A DNA stretch of 64,000 nucleotides from contig URBK01000016.1 in NCBI GenBank assembly GCA_900546065.1, forward strand, positions 1 through 64,000, given 5' to 3'. The notes below the pieces were generated by a model. It saw only the letters and a program-made list of their open reading frames with translations, was not told the DNA's origin and made no database searches. The position numbers and the translations under genes were made by a program. The number at the start of each line of letters is the position of its first letter. Positions within the stretch are counted from its first letter, which is position 1. Below, in pieces: positions 36,400 through 45,556 of this stretch. Origin of the DNA: an uncultured Alistipes sp. GTDB lineage: Bacteria; Bacteroidota; Bacteroidia; Bacteroidales; Rikenellaceae.

Positions 36400-37497
36400 T
36401 CACACGTTGAACAGGAAGTGCATTATGTCGCCGTCCTGCACCACATAGTCCTTACCCTCGATGCCGATCTTGCCCACGTCGCGGCACGCCTTCTCCGAGC
36501 CGAGCGCAACGTAATCGTCATACTTGATAACCTCGGCACGGATGAAGCCGCGCTCGAAATCCGTATGGATGATACCTGCCGTCTGCGGAGCCTTCATACC
36601 GCGCACGAAAGTCCATGCACGGCTCTCGTCGGCACCCGTCGTGAAGAATGTCTCAAGGTTGAGCAGTCGGTAGGCCGCCTTTATCAGGCGGTTCACACCC
36701 GACTCCTCAAGCCCCATGTCCTGAAGGAACATGCGCCGCTCCTCGTAATCCTCCAACTCGGCGATGTCGGCCTCGGTCGCCGCCGCCACGATCAACATCT
36801 CGGCATTCTCGTCGGCAATTGCCGCACGCACCGCCTCGGTATAGGCATTGCCCGTAACGGCGCTCTTGTCGTCGACGTTGCAGACGTACAACACCGGTTT
36901 GTCGGTCAGCAGGCTCAAATCGGCCACCAGCTTGCGGTCCTCCTTCTCCAGAGGCACCGTACGCGCACTGCGGCCCTGCTCCAGCGCCGCCTTGTAGAGC
37001 GACAGTATCTCGAACTGGCGTTTGGCGGTCTTGTCACCCGCCGTTGCCTGCTTCTGGCACTTGCCTATGCGGTTCTCCACCGTCTCGAGATCCTTCAACT
37101 GAAGCTCCGTGTCGATGATCTCCTTGTCTCGCACGGGGTCGATCGAACCGTCTACATGGGTTATGTTGCCGTTGTCGAAGCAGCGCAGTACGTGTATGAT
37201 GGCATTTGTATTACGTATGTTGCCCAGAAACTTGTTGCCCAGACCCTCACCCTTCGAGGCGCCCTTTACAAGGCCCGCAATGTCGACAATCTCAATAGTG
37301 GTTGGAATGACACGTTTGGGTTTGTCGATCTCGGCCAGACGCACAAGACGCTCATCGGGTACGGTGATGACACCTACGTTGGGTTCGATCGTACAGAAAG
37401 GGAAATTGGCCGCCTGCGCCTTAGCGTTCGACAGGCAGTTGAAAAGAGTCGATTTGCCGACATTGGGCAGACCGACTATACCGCATTGTAAAGCCAT
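36400..37497 (-). CDS. ychF: Ribosome-associated GTPase/ATPase YchF
   Basis: 365 residues of the Obg-like family. It starts [20 protein letters not shown] (P-loop), with [20 protein letters not shown] (G3) and a G4-like position [15 protein letters not shown] domain is at the C-terminus ([21 protein letters not shown], then [17 protein letters not shown]). The protein binds ribosomes and hydrolyses ATP. It has its own consensus promoter at 37536-37567. Confidence 0.97.
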   Translation of the reverse strand: MALQCGIVGLPNVGKSTLFNCLSNAKAQAANFPFCTIEPNVGVITVPDERLVRLAEIDKPKRVIPTTIEIVDIAGLVKGASKGEGLGNKFLGNIRNTNAIIHVLRCFDNGNITHVDGSIDPVRDKEIIDTELQLKDLETVENRIGKCQKQATAGDKTAKRQFEILSLYKAALEQGRSARTVPLEKEDRKLVADLSLLTDKPVLYVCNVDDKSAVTGNAYTEAVRAAIADENAEMLIVAAATEADIAELEDYEERRMFLQDMGLEESGVNRLIKAAYRLLNLETFFTTGADESRAWTFVRGMKAPQTAGIIHTDFERGFIRAEVIKYDDYVALGSEKACRDVGKIGIEGKDYVVQDGDIMHFLFNV

Positions 37498-37535
37498 GAA
37501 TATCTAAAATTTCAATTTACATTCAAAACCAGTGG

Positions 37536-37567
37536 CAAAGATAGTGAAAGCCGAGCGCAGAGACAAA
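37536..37567 (-). promoter_or_regulatory. Promoter of ychF
   Basis: Minus strand TTTG (37564-37567), 20 bases, TATCTTTG (37536-37543); predicted start near 37529. The adjoining 37568-37785 stretch holds three copies of GCATAA/TTATGC (37717-37746) but no convincing gene. Confidence 0.75.
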
Positions 37568-37785
37568 TAGAAAAACAATGTTTTTCAGAATTTGGCTCGA
37601 CCGAGGCGCAAATTATTTTTACAATTCATCTCCAAAATATCGGCCCATAACGGCAGAATATTCCAGCGTGTGGGTTTTCCTCCCTGACGGAGCCTCTGTA
37701 CACAACAGTCGCAATCGCATAAATTTTGCATAAAAACCCGTTATGCACATATCGACACCGTGCGCAACGCTTAGGAGGTTTTTTT

Positions 37786-37817
37786 CTTGCAAAAACGTGT
37801 CTAAATTCATACATTTG
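37786..37817 (+). promoter_or_regulatory. Promoter of lysA
   Basis: CTTG (37786-37789), 20 bases, TACATTTG (37810-37817); predicted start near 37824, 44 bases before the ATG. Confidence 0.75.
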
Positions 37818-37867
37818 CACCGTTTCGACCCTTACGGGCCCGCTTGAACCAAAATATTTTTAGCGAT

Positions 37868-39034
37868 ATGTACAGCAGAAAGGTTGCATCACAACTCAAG
37901 GAGTTGGAGACTCCGTTTTATCTTTATGACATAAATCTTCTCCGCCAAACTCTCAACAGCGTGGTCTCGGAGTCGAAGAAATACAACTACAAGGTCCACT
38001 ACGCGATAAAGGCCAACTATGACGACCATCTGCTGTCGATAATCCGCGAGTACGGCCTTGGAATCGACTGCGCCAGCGCCAACGAGGTGCGCAAAGCAAT
38101 AGAACTCGGATTCGACCCCAAAACCATAGTATATGCCGGTGTAGGCAAGCGTGACAAGGAGATACGCTACGCCATCGAGCAGAACATTCTGGCACTGAAC
38201 TGCGAGTCGATCGAGGAGTTGCAGGTGATCAACTCCATAGCTGCCGAGATGGGCCGTCGTGTCGACGTAGGCCTGCGCGTCAACCCCGACATCGACCCCA
38301 AGACCAACCACTGCATCGACACCGGACAGGCCGACAGCAAGTTCGGAATAGCGTATGACGAGATTCTCGAAAACACCGAGCTGATCAAGTCTCTTGAAAA
38401 CATCAACATCATAGGCCTGCACCTGCACATAGGTTCGCAGATACGCGAGCTGCACGTCTTCGAGAACATGTGCAACAAGGTCAACGCCATCGTCGAGAAG
38501 CTGCGTTCGCACGGATTCTCGTTCCGCATGGTAGATGTGGGCGGCGGCCTCGGAATCAACTACGACGTACCCGAGAACGAACCAATACCCAATTTCGCAT
38601 CGCTCTTCTCGATCGTACACGAATACCTCAACGTAGGCGACTGCGAGGTGCACTTCGAGTTCGGGCGTTCGATCGTGGGCGAGTGCGGTGAACTCATCAC
38701 CCGCGTACTCTTCAACAAGACTACGGCTACGGGACGACGACTGCTGATCGTCGATGCCAGCATGACGGAACTTATCCGCCCCATGCTCTACGGCGCATAC
38801 CACAACATCGAGAACATCACCTCGCAGGACGAAACCCGCATGAAATATACCGTTGTGGGTACGGCATGCGAATCGACCGACGTCTTCGACGAGAACGTCA
38901 GCCTGCGCAAAAGCCAGCGCGGCGACCTGCTCTCGATAAAGTCGTCAGGCGCATACGGACGCTCGATGGCCTCGCAATACAATCTGCACGACCTTCCGGC
39001 CGCCGTATACAGCGATTCGCTCCCGTTCAAATAA
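37868..39034 (+). CDS. lysA: Diaminopimelate decarboxylase
   Basis: 388 residues from ATG 37868; a TTG 24 bases earlier is less likely. It is the alanine-racemase-fold PLP enzyme that makes lysine from meso-DAP. Motifs: VHYAIKANYDDHLL (PLP Lys), LHLHIGSQI, VDVGGGLGINY, FEFGRSIVGECG and GTACESTDVFDE (catalytic Cys). The gene is monocistronic, with its own promoter and a UUCG-loop terminator at 39109. Confidence 0.95.
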   Translation: MYSRKVASQLKELETPFYLYDINLLRQTLNSVVSESKKYNYKVHYAIKANYDDHLLSIIREYGLGIDCASANEVRKAIELGFDPKTIVYAGVGKRDKEIRYAIEQNILALNCESIEELQVINSIAAEMGRRVDVGLRVNPDIDPKTNHCIDTGQADSKFGIAYDEILENTELIKSLENINIIGLHLHIGSQIRELHVFENMCNKVNAIVEKLRSHGFSFRMVDVGGGLGINYDVPENEPIPNFASLFSIVHEYLNVGDCEVHFEFGRSIVGECGELITRVLFNKTTATGRRLLIVDASMTELIRPMLYGAYHNIENITSQDETRMKYTVVGTACESTDVFDENVSLRKSQRGDLLSIKSSGAYGRSMASQYNLHDLPAAVYSDSLPFK

Positions 39035-39108
39035 CAGGCCGAGACACGATATCTCCTGCCCGACAAACACTTGTTGCGGCAACGGCCGTCTGCGGCAATC
39101 TACGATAC

Positions 39109-39131
39109 AGCTCCCTTCGGGGAGCTATTTT
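39109..39131 (+). terminator. Terminator of lysA
   Basis: AGCTCCC-TTCG-GGGAGCT followed by ATTTT: a 7-bp stem closed by a stable UUCG tetraloop, 75 bases past the lysA stop. Confidence 0.8.
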
Positions 39132-39141
39132 CGTATAAATA

Positions 39142-39172
39142 ATTGGTATCTCGCCAAATTTCACTATCTTTG
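39142..39172 (+). promoter_or_regulatory. Promoter of the acidic protein / rsmI operon
   Basis: ATTG (39142-39145), 19 bases, TATCTTTG (39165-39172); predicted start near 39179, 17 bases before the ATG. Confidence 0.75.
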
Positions 39173-39195
39173 AACAATCTTTTATACCGAAAGAT

Positions 39196-40542
39196 ATGAA
39201 TATCGAATTTATAAAATCGGAATTTGAAAAACTGACTCTCATACTCCGTTCGTGGAAGGAGGATCATAACATCTCGGCCATCGAGCGCGACATCGTGCTC
39301 GACAAACTCAAAAACATATACGATGCCGTCCGTTTTGCCGATGCCGATACCGATACCGCAGACACCGGCACGGCGGATTCTCACACTGCAGCCCAAAGCG
39401 CACAACAACCGGCAGCCCATGCTGCCGCAGAGACAGCCCCGGCCGCTCCGACGACCGATGCCGACAGCGATACCTCGGACAAAGAGGAGGAGCAGGGCGA
39501 CGAAGTGGAGGTAGAGTTCATCTTCTCGGACGATGACGAACAGCCGGAAGAGACCTCTCCGGAGCCGACCGCAGCCGACACGACGGCCGAACCCGCCGCA
39601 ACAGCCGAGGCCAAGAATACGGCAGCCGCTTCAGACGATGTTGTGGCTGATCTTCCGACATTACCGGCCGAGGACCATCGGACGCTGGCCGTGACCTCGA
39701 CAATGCCGACAAAGGTCACCGTATCGACCGACACGACAGCGCAGAGTGTACCACAGGCAGAGCCGGCATCGACAGCCGACATGGAGGCTGCCGAGCAGCC
39801 GATAGCTGACACGGAGTCTCAACACGACGCCGAGCCCCATCCGGCGGCTGATACAACACATGACACGGATGAGGATTCTGCCAATGCAGCCGACAATTCG
39901 CATGCCCATGTCTACGCCACGCCAGATGATCACGGCACAGAGGCGCCCGCCGCCCGTCGCCCGATGCACAGTCTGTTCGGTTCCGACGAGGTAAGGCAGC
40001 GACAGCCCTCGCGCCACCACCGCATGATGTCGATATACGACGATGCGGAAAGCAAGCCCGAGAAGGTAGTCGACATATCGAAGATATTCGACAACGAGGA
40101 CTACGCCCCCGATGCAAGATATGCGGCCGCAACATACACCGACCGCAACGATAATCACGACGATGCAACAAACGATATGCCCAAGCGGAGCCATGCGGCT
40201 GTCGGTGCGGCTGATGAGGGGGTAACGACCATTGCGGATGCGATGTCGGGATCGAAGCACACGCTTGCCGACACGCTGACGGGTCCCGAACCTCTGGCTG
40301 AGCAGATAACGCACAGCGCCACTACATCGCTGCGTGACGCCATAGGCATAAACGACAAATTCCTGCTCATACGCGACCTGTTCGCGGGCGACGATCACGA
40401 ATACGAAAAGGCCATAGCCAAACTCGATTCGTTCGACAACCTCGACGACTGTCTGATCTACATCGCCGAGAATTATGCGTGGAATCCCAATTCCGAGGGT
40501 GCAAAGTTCATGATGCAGCTTCTGGAACGAAAATTGTCGTGA
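39196..40542 (+). CDS. Acidic, low-complexity protein with conserved ends
   Basis: 448 residues, cytoplasmic. Residues 1-48 form a helical head (FIKSEFEKLTLILRSWKEDH). Residues about 49-330 are low complexity, rich in Ala, Asp, Glu and Thr, and probably disordered. Residues about 365-448 form a compact acidic helical tail: SLRDAIGINDKFLLIRDLF, then YEKAIAKLDSFDNLDDCLIYI and SEGAKFMMQLLERKL. I know this tail pattern from Bacteroidetes proteins of unknown function; the disordered centre would vary between strains. rsmI follows after four bases. Function unknown. Confidence 0.75.
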   Translation: MNIEFIKSEFEKLTLILRSWKEDHNISAIERDIVLDKLKNIYDAVRFADADTDTADTGTADSHTAAQSAQQPAAHAAAETAPAAPTTDADSDTSDKEEEQGDEVEVEFIFSDDDEQPEETSPEPTAADTTAEPAATAEAKNTAAASDDVVADLPTLPAEDHRTLAVTSTMPTKVTVSTDTTAQSVPQAEPASTADMEAAEQPIADTESQHDAEPHPAADTTHDTDEDSANAADNSHAHVYATPDDHGTEAPAARRPMHSLFGSDEVRQRQPSRHHRMMSIYDDAESKPEKVVDISKIFDNEDYAPDARYAAATYTDRNDNHDDATNDMPKRSHAAVGAADEGVTTIADAMSGSKHTLADTLTGPEPLAEQITHSATTSLRDAIGINDKFLLIRDLFAGDDHEYEKAIAKLDSFDNLDDCLIYIAENYAWNPNSEGAKFMMQLLERKLS

Positions 40543-40546
40543 TCGA

Positions 40547-41308
40547 ATGTCCAAGCTCTACATCGTACCCACGCCCATAGGCAATCTCGACGACATCACG
40601 CTCCGCGCAATAAAGGTGCTGCAGGATGCCGACTTCATCCTCGCCGAGGATACGCGCACGACCTCTTTCCTGCTCAAACATCTGGGCATCGAAAAGCGGC
40701 TCTACTCGCACCACAAGTTCAACGAGCACGCCACGGCCGCCTCTCTGGCCCAAACCATAGGCGAAGGACATACCGTCGCTCTGGTATCCGATGCCGGCAC
40801 CCCGGGCATATCCGATCCGGGATTCCTGCTGGTGCGCACATGCGTCGAGGCCGGCATCGAGGTCGAGACGCTGCCCGGAGCCACGGCTTTCGTTCCGGCG
40901 ATCGTGCAGAGCGGATTCCCGTGCGACAGATTCTGTTTCGAAGGTTTCCTTCCGCAGAAGAAGGGACGGGCCAAACGTCTCGAAGAGTTGCGCGACCAGA
41001 CCCGCACCATGATATTCTACGAATCTCCGTTCCGTGTGGTCAAATGCCTCGAACAATTCGCCCAGACGTTCGGCGGAGACCGGCAGGCATCGGTCTCGCG
41101 CGAGCTGACCAAGAAGTTCGAGCAGACCGTGCGCGGCACACTCGACGAATTGATCGCCTATTTTACCGAGAACGAGCCGCGCGGCGAGTTTGTCATCGTC
41201 GTGGCAGGACGCCCAAAAAGTGAACGGCACCGCGTCAACCGTTACGGAGACATGACGGAGCCCAACGACGGGCTTTCGGATACGGCAGTCGACGGGCAGG
41301 ACGACTAA
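40547..41308 (+). CDS. rsmI: 16S rRNA 2'-O-ribose C1402 methyltransferase
   Basis: 253-residue SAM-dependent (tetrapyrrole-methylase-fold) enzyme. Motifs: LYIVPTPIGNLDDITLRA, AEDTRTTSFLLKHLGI, LVSDAGTPGISDPGFLLVR and FEGFLPQKKGRAKRLEEL. It methylates C1402 of 16S rRNA. It follows the acidic protein gene, which is a common pairing in Bacteroidetes. Normal length. Confidence 0.96.
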   Translation: MSKLYIVPTPIGNLDDITLRAIKVLQDADFILAEDTRTTSFLLKHLGIEKRLYSHHKFNEHATAASLAQTIGEGHTVALVSDAGTPGISDPGFLLVRTCVEAGIEVETLPGATAFVPAIVQSGFPCDRFCFEGFLPQKKGRAKRLEELRDQTRTMIFYESPFRVVKCLEQFAQTFGGDRQASVSRELTKKFEQTVRGTLDELIAYFTENEPRGEFVIVVAGRPKSERHRVNRYGDMTEPNDGLSDTAVDGQDD

Positions 41309-41329
41309 CAACAAAACATCTGCAAGAAA

Positions 41330-42256
41330 ATGAACGATTCCACGAAGAATATGTCATTCCGGCAAAGGGCGGAGCTCGAGGTGCTGTGGTTTCTGTGCCG
41401 ATGTTTCGCCAAACTGCCCCACTTCGTCAGACACTACATATTCGGCACACCGGCATATCTGATCATACGATATGTCGTCCGCTACCGCCGCAAGGTCATA
41501 ATGACAAATCTGCGCAATTCTTTCCCCGGGCGGAGCGAACGGGAATTGCGCCATATATGCGGCCGCTACTATCGCAACCTCACCGAACAGATCATCAACA
41601 TCATAAGCCAATCGGGCATCAGCGACGACGAGTTGCGCCGCCGCATACGTTTCAACAACGTCGAGCAGGTCATGCGCGAGGTGGGGCAACGGAACGCCAT
41701 CTTCATGACGGCACACTACGGGTCGTGGGAGGCCGGCAGCACCATAAGCCTTACGGCCAGAGACCATACATTCGTGGCGGCGTATCACAAGATTGAGGAT
41801 CCCGTCTTCGACGAGCTTATGAAACGCATACGCCAGCACACCAACGTCAAGCTGGTGACGATGAAGCGCATGATAAAGTATTTCATCGACCACAAGGACC
41901 AGCGACCTATAATCATGGGTCTCATATCGGACCAGAACCCCACGTTCCGACTCAACTTCCACTGGTACCGTTTCCTGAACCAGTGGACCGTCTTCCACAA
42001 CGGGGCGGAGCTGCTGGCACGCAAATATGCCCTTCCCGTCTACTATTTCTGTCCGCGCCGCATACGCCGCGGCGAGTATGAGGGTGAGCTCAAATGCATA
42101 TACGACGGATACGAACAGGTCGAGGAGCACACCATAACCGAACGCTACGTGCGCATGCTCGAGAAGGACATCATAGCCGACCCCGAGATGTGGACATGGT
42201 CTCACAGAAGATGGAAATTCACACCGCCGGCAGAACTGCTGGCACAAAAGATATGA
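41330..42256 (+). CDS. LpxL/HtrB-like lysophospholipid acyltransferase
   Basis: 308 residues. The catalytic His and acid appear in HYGSWEAGS (His about 128, Glu about 133), with YHKIEDPVFDELM and MGLISDQNPT further on, as in late acyltransferases of lipid A. A membrane-proximal hydrophobic stretch lies near the N-terminus. It probably adds a secondary acyl chain to lipid A or a related lipid at the inner membrane. The stop overlaps the start of the next glycosyltransferase (ATGATG), so they are coupled. Confidence 0.88.
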   Translation: MNDSTKNMSFRQRAELEVLWFLCRCFAKLPHFVRHYIFGTPAYLIIRYVVRYRRKVIMTNLRNSFPGRSERELRHICGRYYRNLTEQIINIISQSGISDDELRRRIRFNNVEQVMREVGQRNAIFMTAHYGSWEAGSTISLTARDHTFVAAYHKIEDPVFDELMKRIRQHTNVKLVTMKRMIKYFIDHKDQRPIIMGLISDQNPTFRLNFHWYRFLNQWTVFHNGAELLARKYALPVYYFCPRRIRRGEYEGELKCIYDGYEQVEEHTITERYVRMLEKDIIADPEMWTWSHRRWKFTPPAELLAQKI

Positions 42257-43263
42257 TGCGCACGGCCGTAGTTATACTCAACTGGAACGGACGCAGCCAT
42301 CTCGAACGTTTCCTCGGCAGCGTCACAGCCCACACCGCGGCGCCGACGCGTATCATCGTGGCCGACAACGGCTCTACCGATACGTCTATTGAGTTCCTTG
42401 CCGAACGCTATCCGCAGGTGGAGCGTCTGCAACTCGACCGCAACTACGGCTATGCCGGCGGCTACAACCGCGCTCTGAAACTCATCGATGCCGACTGCTA
42501 CGTGCTGTTAAACTCCGACGTCGAGGTTACGGAAGGATGGCTTAAACCACTTGTAGATATGTTGGAACGTCATCCGGATGTTGCAGCCGTAGCACCAAAG
42601 ATCCTATCATACAACACGCGCGAAACGTTCGAATATGCCGGCGCTGCGGGTGGATTCATCGATTTTCTCGGCTATCCCTTCTGCCGCGGACGCATACTTT
42701 CGCATGTAGAGCGTGACGGGGGGCAATACGACACCCCGCGCGAGGTATTCTGGGCCAGCGGCGCCGCCTTCTGCTGCCGTGCCGAGACATTCCACCGTCT
42801 CGGAGGCTTCGACGACGACTTCTTCGCTCACATGGAGGAGATAGATCTCTGTTGGCGCATGCAGCTCGACGGCTGCAGGGTGATGGTCGAGCCGCGCAGC
42901 CGCGTCTACCATCTCGGCGGCGGCACCATGCCCAACGAATCCCCCAACAAGCTATACCTGAACTATCGGAACAATCTGGCCATGATCTTCAAGTGCGCGC
43001 CGCCCGCGCAGAGGTTCACGGCCGCCGTGATAAGGCCGCTGACCGATATGCTCTCGGCGATGATATATATTCTCAAGGGGGATCTGAATCTGGCCGGAGC
43101 CACGCTGCGCGCATACCGTGACTTTCTGGCATGGCACCACGCGCTGGCACGCAAACGACGCGAAATACGCAGTGCGCGACGCGCAGAATCGAAACAGATA
43201 TACCGCGGCTCGATCGTATTGCGTTATATGGCGGGCCGTCGCACATTCGGCAACATAATGTAA
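42253..43263 (+). CDS. Family 2 glycosyltransferase
   Basis: 336 residues from the ATG overlapping the previous stop; the longer upstream frame is antisense-like noise within the acyltransferase gene. GT-A fold motifs: AVVILNWNGRSHLERFL, VADNGSTDTSIEFL, LNSDVEVTEGW (DxD-like) and FWASGAAFCCRA plus DDDFFAHMEEIDLCWR (metal and acceptor loops). It resembles rhamnosyltransferase-type GT2 enzymes. The target is likely a cell-envelope glycolipid or glycan, judged by the neighbours. Confidence 0.9.
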   Translation: MMRTAVVILNWNGRSHLERFLGSVTAHTAAPTRIIVADNGSTDTSIEFLAERYPQVERLQLDRNYGYAGGYNRALKLIDADCYVLLNSDVEVTEGWLKPLVDMLERHPDVAAVAPKILSYNTRETFEYAGAAGGFIDFLGYPFCRGRILSHVERDGGQYDTPREVFWASGAAFCCRAETFHRLGGFDDDFFAHMEEIDLCWRMQLDGCRVMVEPRSRVYHLGGGTMPNESPNKLYLNYRNNLAMIFKCAPPAQRFTAAVIRPLTDMLSAMIYILKGDLNLAGATLRAYRDFLAWHHALARKRREIRSARRAESKQIYRGSIVLRYMAGRRTFGNIM

Positions 43264-43281
43264 CGCGCACATTCGAACGAC

Positions 43282-45027
43282 ATGAAAAGCAGGATAACAC
43301 ACATATACGGTTCGCTCACGCCCGACGCTCTGGTGGCAGTGTGGCTGGCAGTGTGGTGGGTGCTCAACCTCATCGAAGCGGGATGTACGGAGCTTGCAAA
43401 CGACGAGGCATACTACCACCTCTTCGCCCTGCAGCCCGCGTGGGGATACTTCGACCACCCGCCCGTCACGGCCATACTCGTATGGCTGGGCGAGAAGCTA
43501 TTTGCAGGTGAGCTGGGTGTCCGGTTCTTCTTTACGGCACTTCAGCCGCTATACCTCTATATCTTCTGGCGGACGATACGTCCGGCCGATGCCACACGCC
43601 GCGACGCCGCTCTCTTCACGATGATATGCGCCGCGATGCTAGTGTTGCAGCTCTACGGCTTCATCGCCGTACCCGACGGGCCGCTGATGTTCTTTACGGC
43701 ACTCTTCCTGCTTACATTCAAACGCTTCACCGAGGAACGCCGTGCGGCATGGCTCCCGCTCGGACTGACACTCGGGCTGCTCGCCCTGAGCAAATATCAC
43801 GGAGCTCTGGTGCTCATATTCGCACTTGCGGCCAACGCGGGACTCTTTCTGCGCCGTCCGCGGCTTATCGGGCGTATGCTGCTTGCGGGAATAGTTGCCA
43901 CAGTAGTCATAACACCCCACCTGCTCTGGCAATACCGGCACGACTGGGCCTCGTTCGCATACCACCTTTCGGGACGCAACGGATATTTCGAGATATCGAA
44001 CATAACCGATTTTCTGGCCAACATGCTGGTCGTATTTTCACCATTCTATGTACCGCTGTGGGTGCAGGCATACCGCAAGGTGAAGCCCGCAACATCAGTC
44101 GAGCGTACGCTGTGGCTCTACCCCGTCGCCTTCATCGGATTCTTCCTCGCAACGTCGCTGCGCGGATACGTCCAGCCGCAATGGGCCATAGTCGCAGTGT
44201 TCGGGCTCGTATGGCTGCTATTCAGTTATGCACGTGTGCATGTGCGCACACGTCGCTATGTAATGCGCGCCGGATGGGTCACTCTCGCATTGGTCGCACT
44301 TGTGCGTATAGAGATGATATTTAACCCGATAGGATTGAAATTCGAGGTCTTCGACAACCGGACCTCATACGCGCGCATCGCCGACGAGGCCGCCGGGCGT
44401 CCCGTCGTCTTCGACAGCAAATATGCCGTAGCGGCAAAATACCTCTACTATACCGGCGGCGAGGCATTCAGCCAGCCAAACGTCAGCCACCGCACCTCGC
44501 AATGGCAATACCGCAACGACGATGACACCTTTGTCGGCCGCGACGTGCTTGTCGAGGTAGATCCCGCAATGTACCGTACTTCACCTGAAGCTGCGCGGCT
44601 GCATACGATACACATGGACAACGGCAAGGATTTCCACTATGTCGAAGTGAAGGACTTCTACCCCACGCGCAAGGTTGAGATCACGGCCGAAGGTCTCGAC
44701 CTGCCCGAAACGGTACACGGAGGCGAACAGCTGCATTTCACGCTGCACATAAGCAACCCATACCCCTACCCGATCCATGTAGACGGACAAAACTACATTC
44801 TGCAGATGTTGTGGGGATGGCGCAAGCAACAGTACCTGTTCTTCCCGCTCACGCAAGGCTTCACGCTTCCCGCCAACGGAACATGTGACGTGGAGTGCAG
44901 TTTTGTCGTGCCGGACAACCTGCGCGAACAACCATACGCCGTAGGGTTTGCCGTGCGCGGCCGCGACATGTACACATGGTTCAACGGCAAAAGCATCCAG
45001 ACGCATTTCAAGGCCCGGAATGATTAG
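43282..45027 (+). CDS. GT39/ArnT-type membrane glycosyltransferase
   Basis: 581 residues. The N-terminal part has about ten membrane helices and the GT-C signature NDEAYYHLFALQPAWGYFDHPPVTA (acidic DE in the first loop). This is followed by FIAVPDGPLMFFTALFL and LSKYHGALVLIFALAANAGL. Residues about 400-581 form a soluble periplasmic beta-rich domain. Such enzymes transfer a sugar from a polyprenyl-phosphate donor to lipid A, glycan or protein. The matching donor could come from the DPM1-like synthase (45557) with GtrA as flippase (45064). Confidence 0.88.
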   Translation: MKSRITHIYGSLTPDALVAVWLAVWWVLNLIEAGCTELANDEAYYHLFALQPAWGYFDHPPVTAILVWLGEKLFAGELGVRFFFTALQPLYLYIFWRTIRPADATRRDAALFTMICAAMLVLQLYGFIAVPDGPLMFFTALFLLTFKRFTEERRAAWLPLGLTLGLLALSKYHGALVLIFALAANAGLFLRRPRLIGRMLLAGIVATVVITPHLLWQYRHDWASFAYHLSGRNGYFEISNITDFLANMLVVFSPFYVPLWVQAYRKVKPATSVERTLWLYPVAFIGFFLATSLRGYVQPQWAIVAVFGLVWLLFSYARVHVRTRRYVMRAGWVTLALVALVRIEMIFNPIGLKFEVFDNRTSYARIADEAAGRPVVFDSKYAVAAKYLYYTGGEAFSQPNVSHRTSQWQYRNDDDTFVGRDVLVEVDPAMYRTSPEAARLHTIHMDNGKDFHYVEVKDFYPTRKVEITAEGLDLPETVHGGEQLHFTLHISNPYPYPIHVDGQNYILQMLWGWRKQQYLFFPLTQGFTLPANGTCDVECSFVVPDNLREQPYAVGFAVRGRDMYTWFNGKSIQTHFKARND

Positions 45028-45063
45028 CCTCCGTTATAAACACACGTACAAATTCCACGACGT

Positions 45064-45477
45064 ATGATATCGCTGACTGAAAAGATAAGTTTCTTTACGG
45101 ACAAAATCTTCATCGAGAAATTCCTGAAGTTCTGTATCGTCGGAGGCTCGGGCGTCATAATCGACTTCGGCATCACGTTCGTCTGCAAGGAGCTGCTCAA
45201 ACTCAACAAGTATGCGGCAAACGCCTTGGGATTCATCTGCGCCGCAACGTCGAACTACATCCTCAACCGCACGTGGACATTTGCCAGCACCAACCCACAC
45301 ATAGCCGAGCAGTATCTGCGCTTTATCGGCATATCGGTCGTGGGGCTTGCGATAAACACCTCGGTCATATACCTGTTGCACGGACGCCTCAAATGGAACT
45401 TCTACGTGGTCAAGCTCCTCGCCATAGGCGTGGTTACCGTGTGGAACTTCTTCATGAACTACCTATTCACATTCTGA
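45064..45477 (+). CDS. GtrA family membrane protein
   Basis: 137 residues with four membrane helices. KFCIVGGSGVIIDFGITFVC and NYILNRTWTF are the GtrA hallmarks (the second matches the Asn-x-x-x-Asn-Arg-x-[FW]-x-F motif). The family is thought to flip polyprenyl-phosphate-linked sugars across the inner membrane. It follows the GT39 gene and faces the DPM1-like synthase gene across a terminator. Confidence 0.9.
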   Translation: MISLTEKISFFTDKIFIEKFLKFCIVGGSGVIIDFGITFVCKELLKLNKYAANALGFICAATSNYILNRTWTFASTNPHIAEQYLRFIGISVVGLAINTSVIYLLHGRLKWNFYVVKLLAIGVVTVWNFFMNYLFTF

Positions 45478-45497
45478 CCATCACAATACAGGCAACA

Positions 45498-45536
45498 TAA
45501 AAAGCAGGAGGAGAAATTCGAATTTCTCCTCCTGCT
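45498..45536. terminator. Terminator between gtrA and the DPM1-like gene
   Basis: Perfect arms AGCAGGAGGAGAAATT / AATTTCTCCTCCTGCT (45503-45518 and 45521-45536) with CG at the centre. The minus-strand tail is TTTTTATG. It serves mainly the gene at 45557 and possibly also gtrA. Confidence 0.82.
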
Positions 45537-45556
45537 ACATTTCAGCCTCCGCACTC

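Noticed and set aside
37619..37820. Small minus-strand frames of 63-64 codons between ychF and lysA
   Set aside because: They begin inside the lysA promoter and show no family features.
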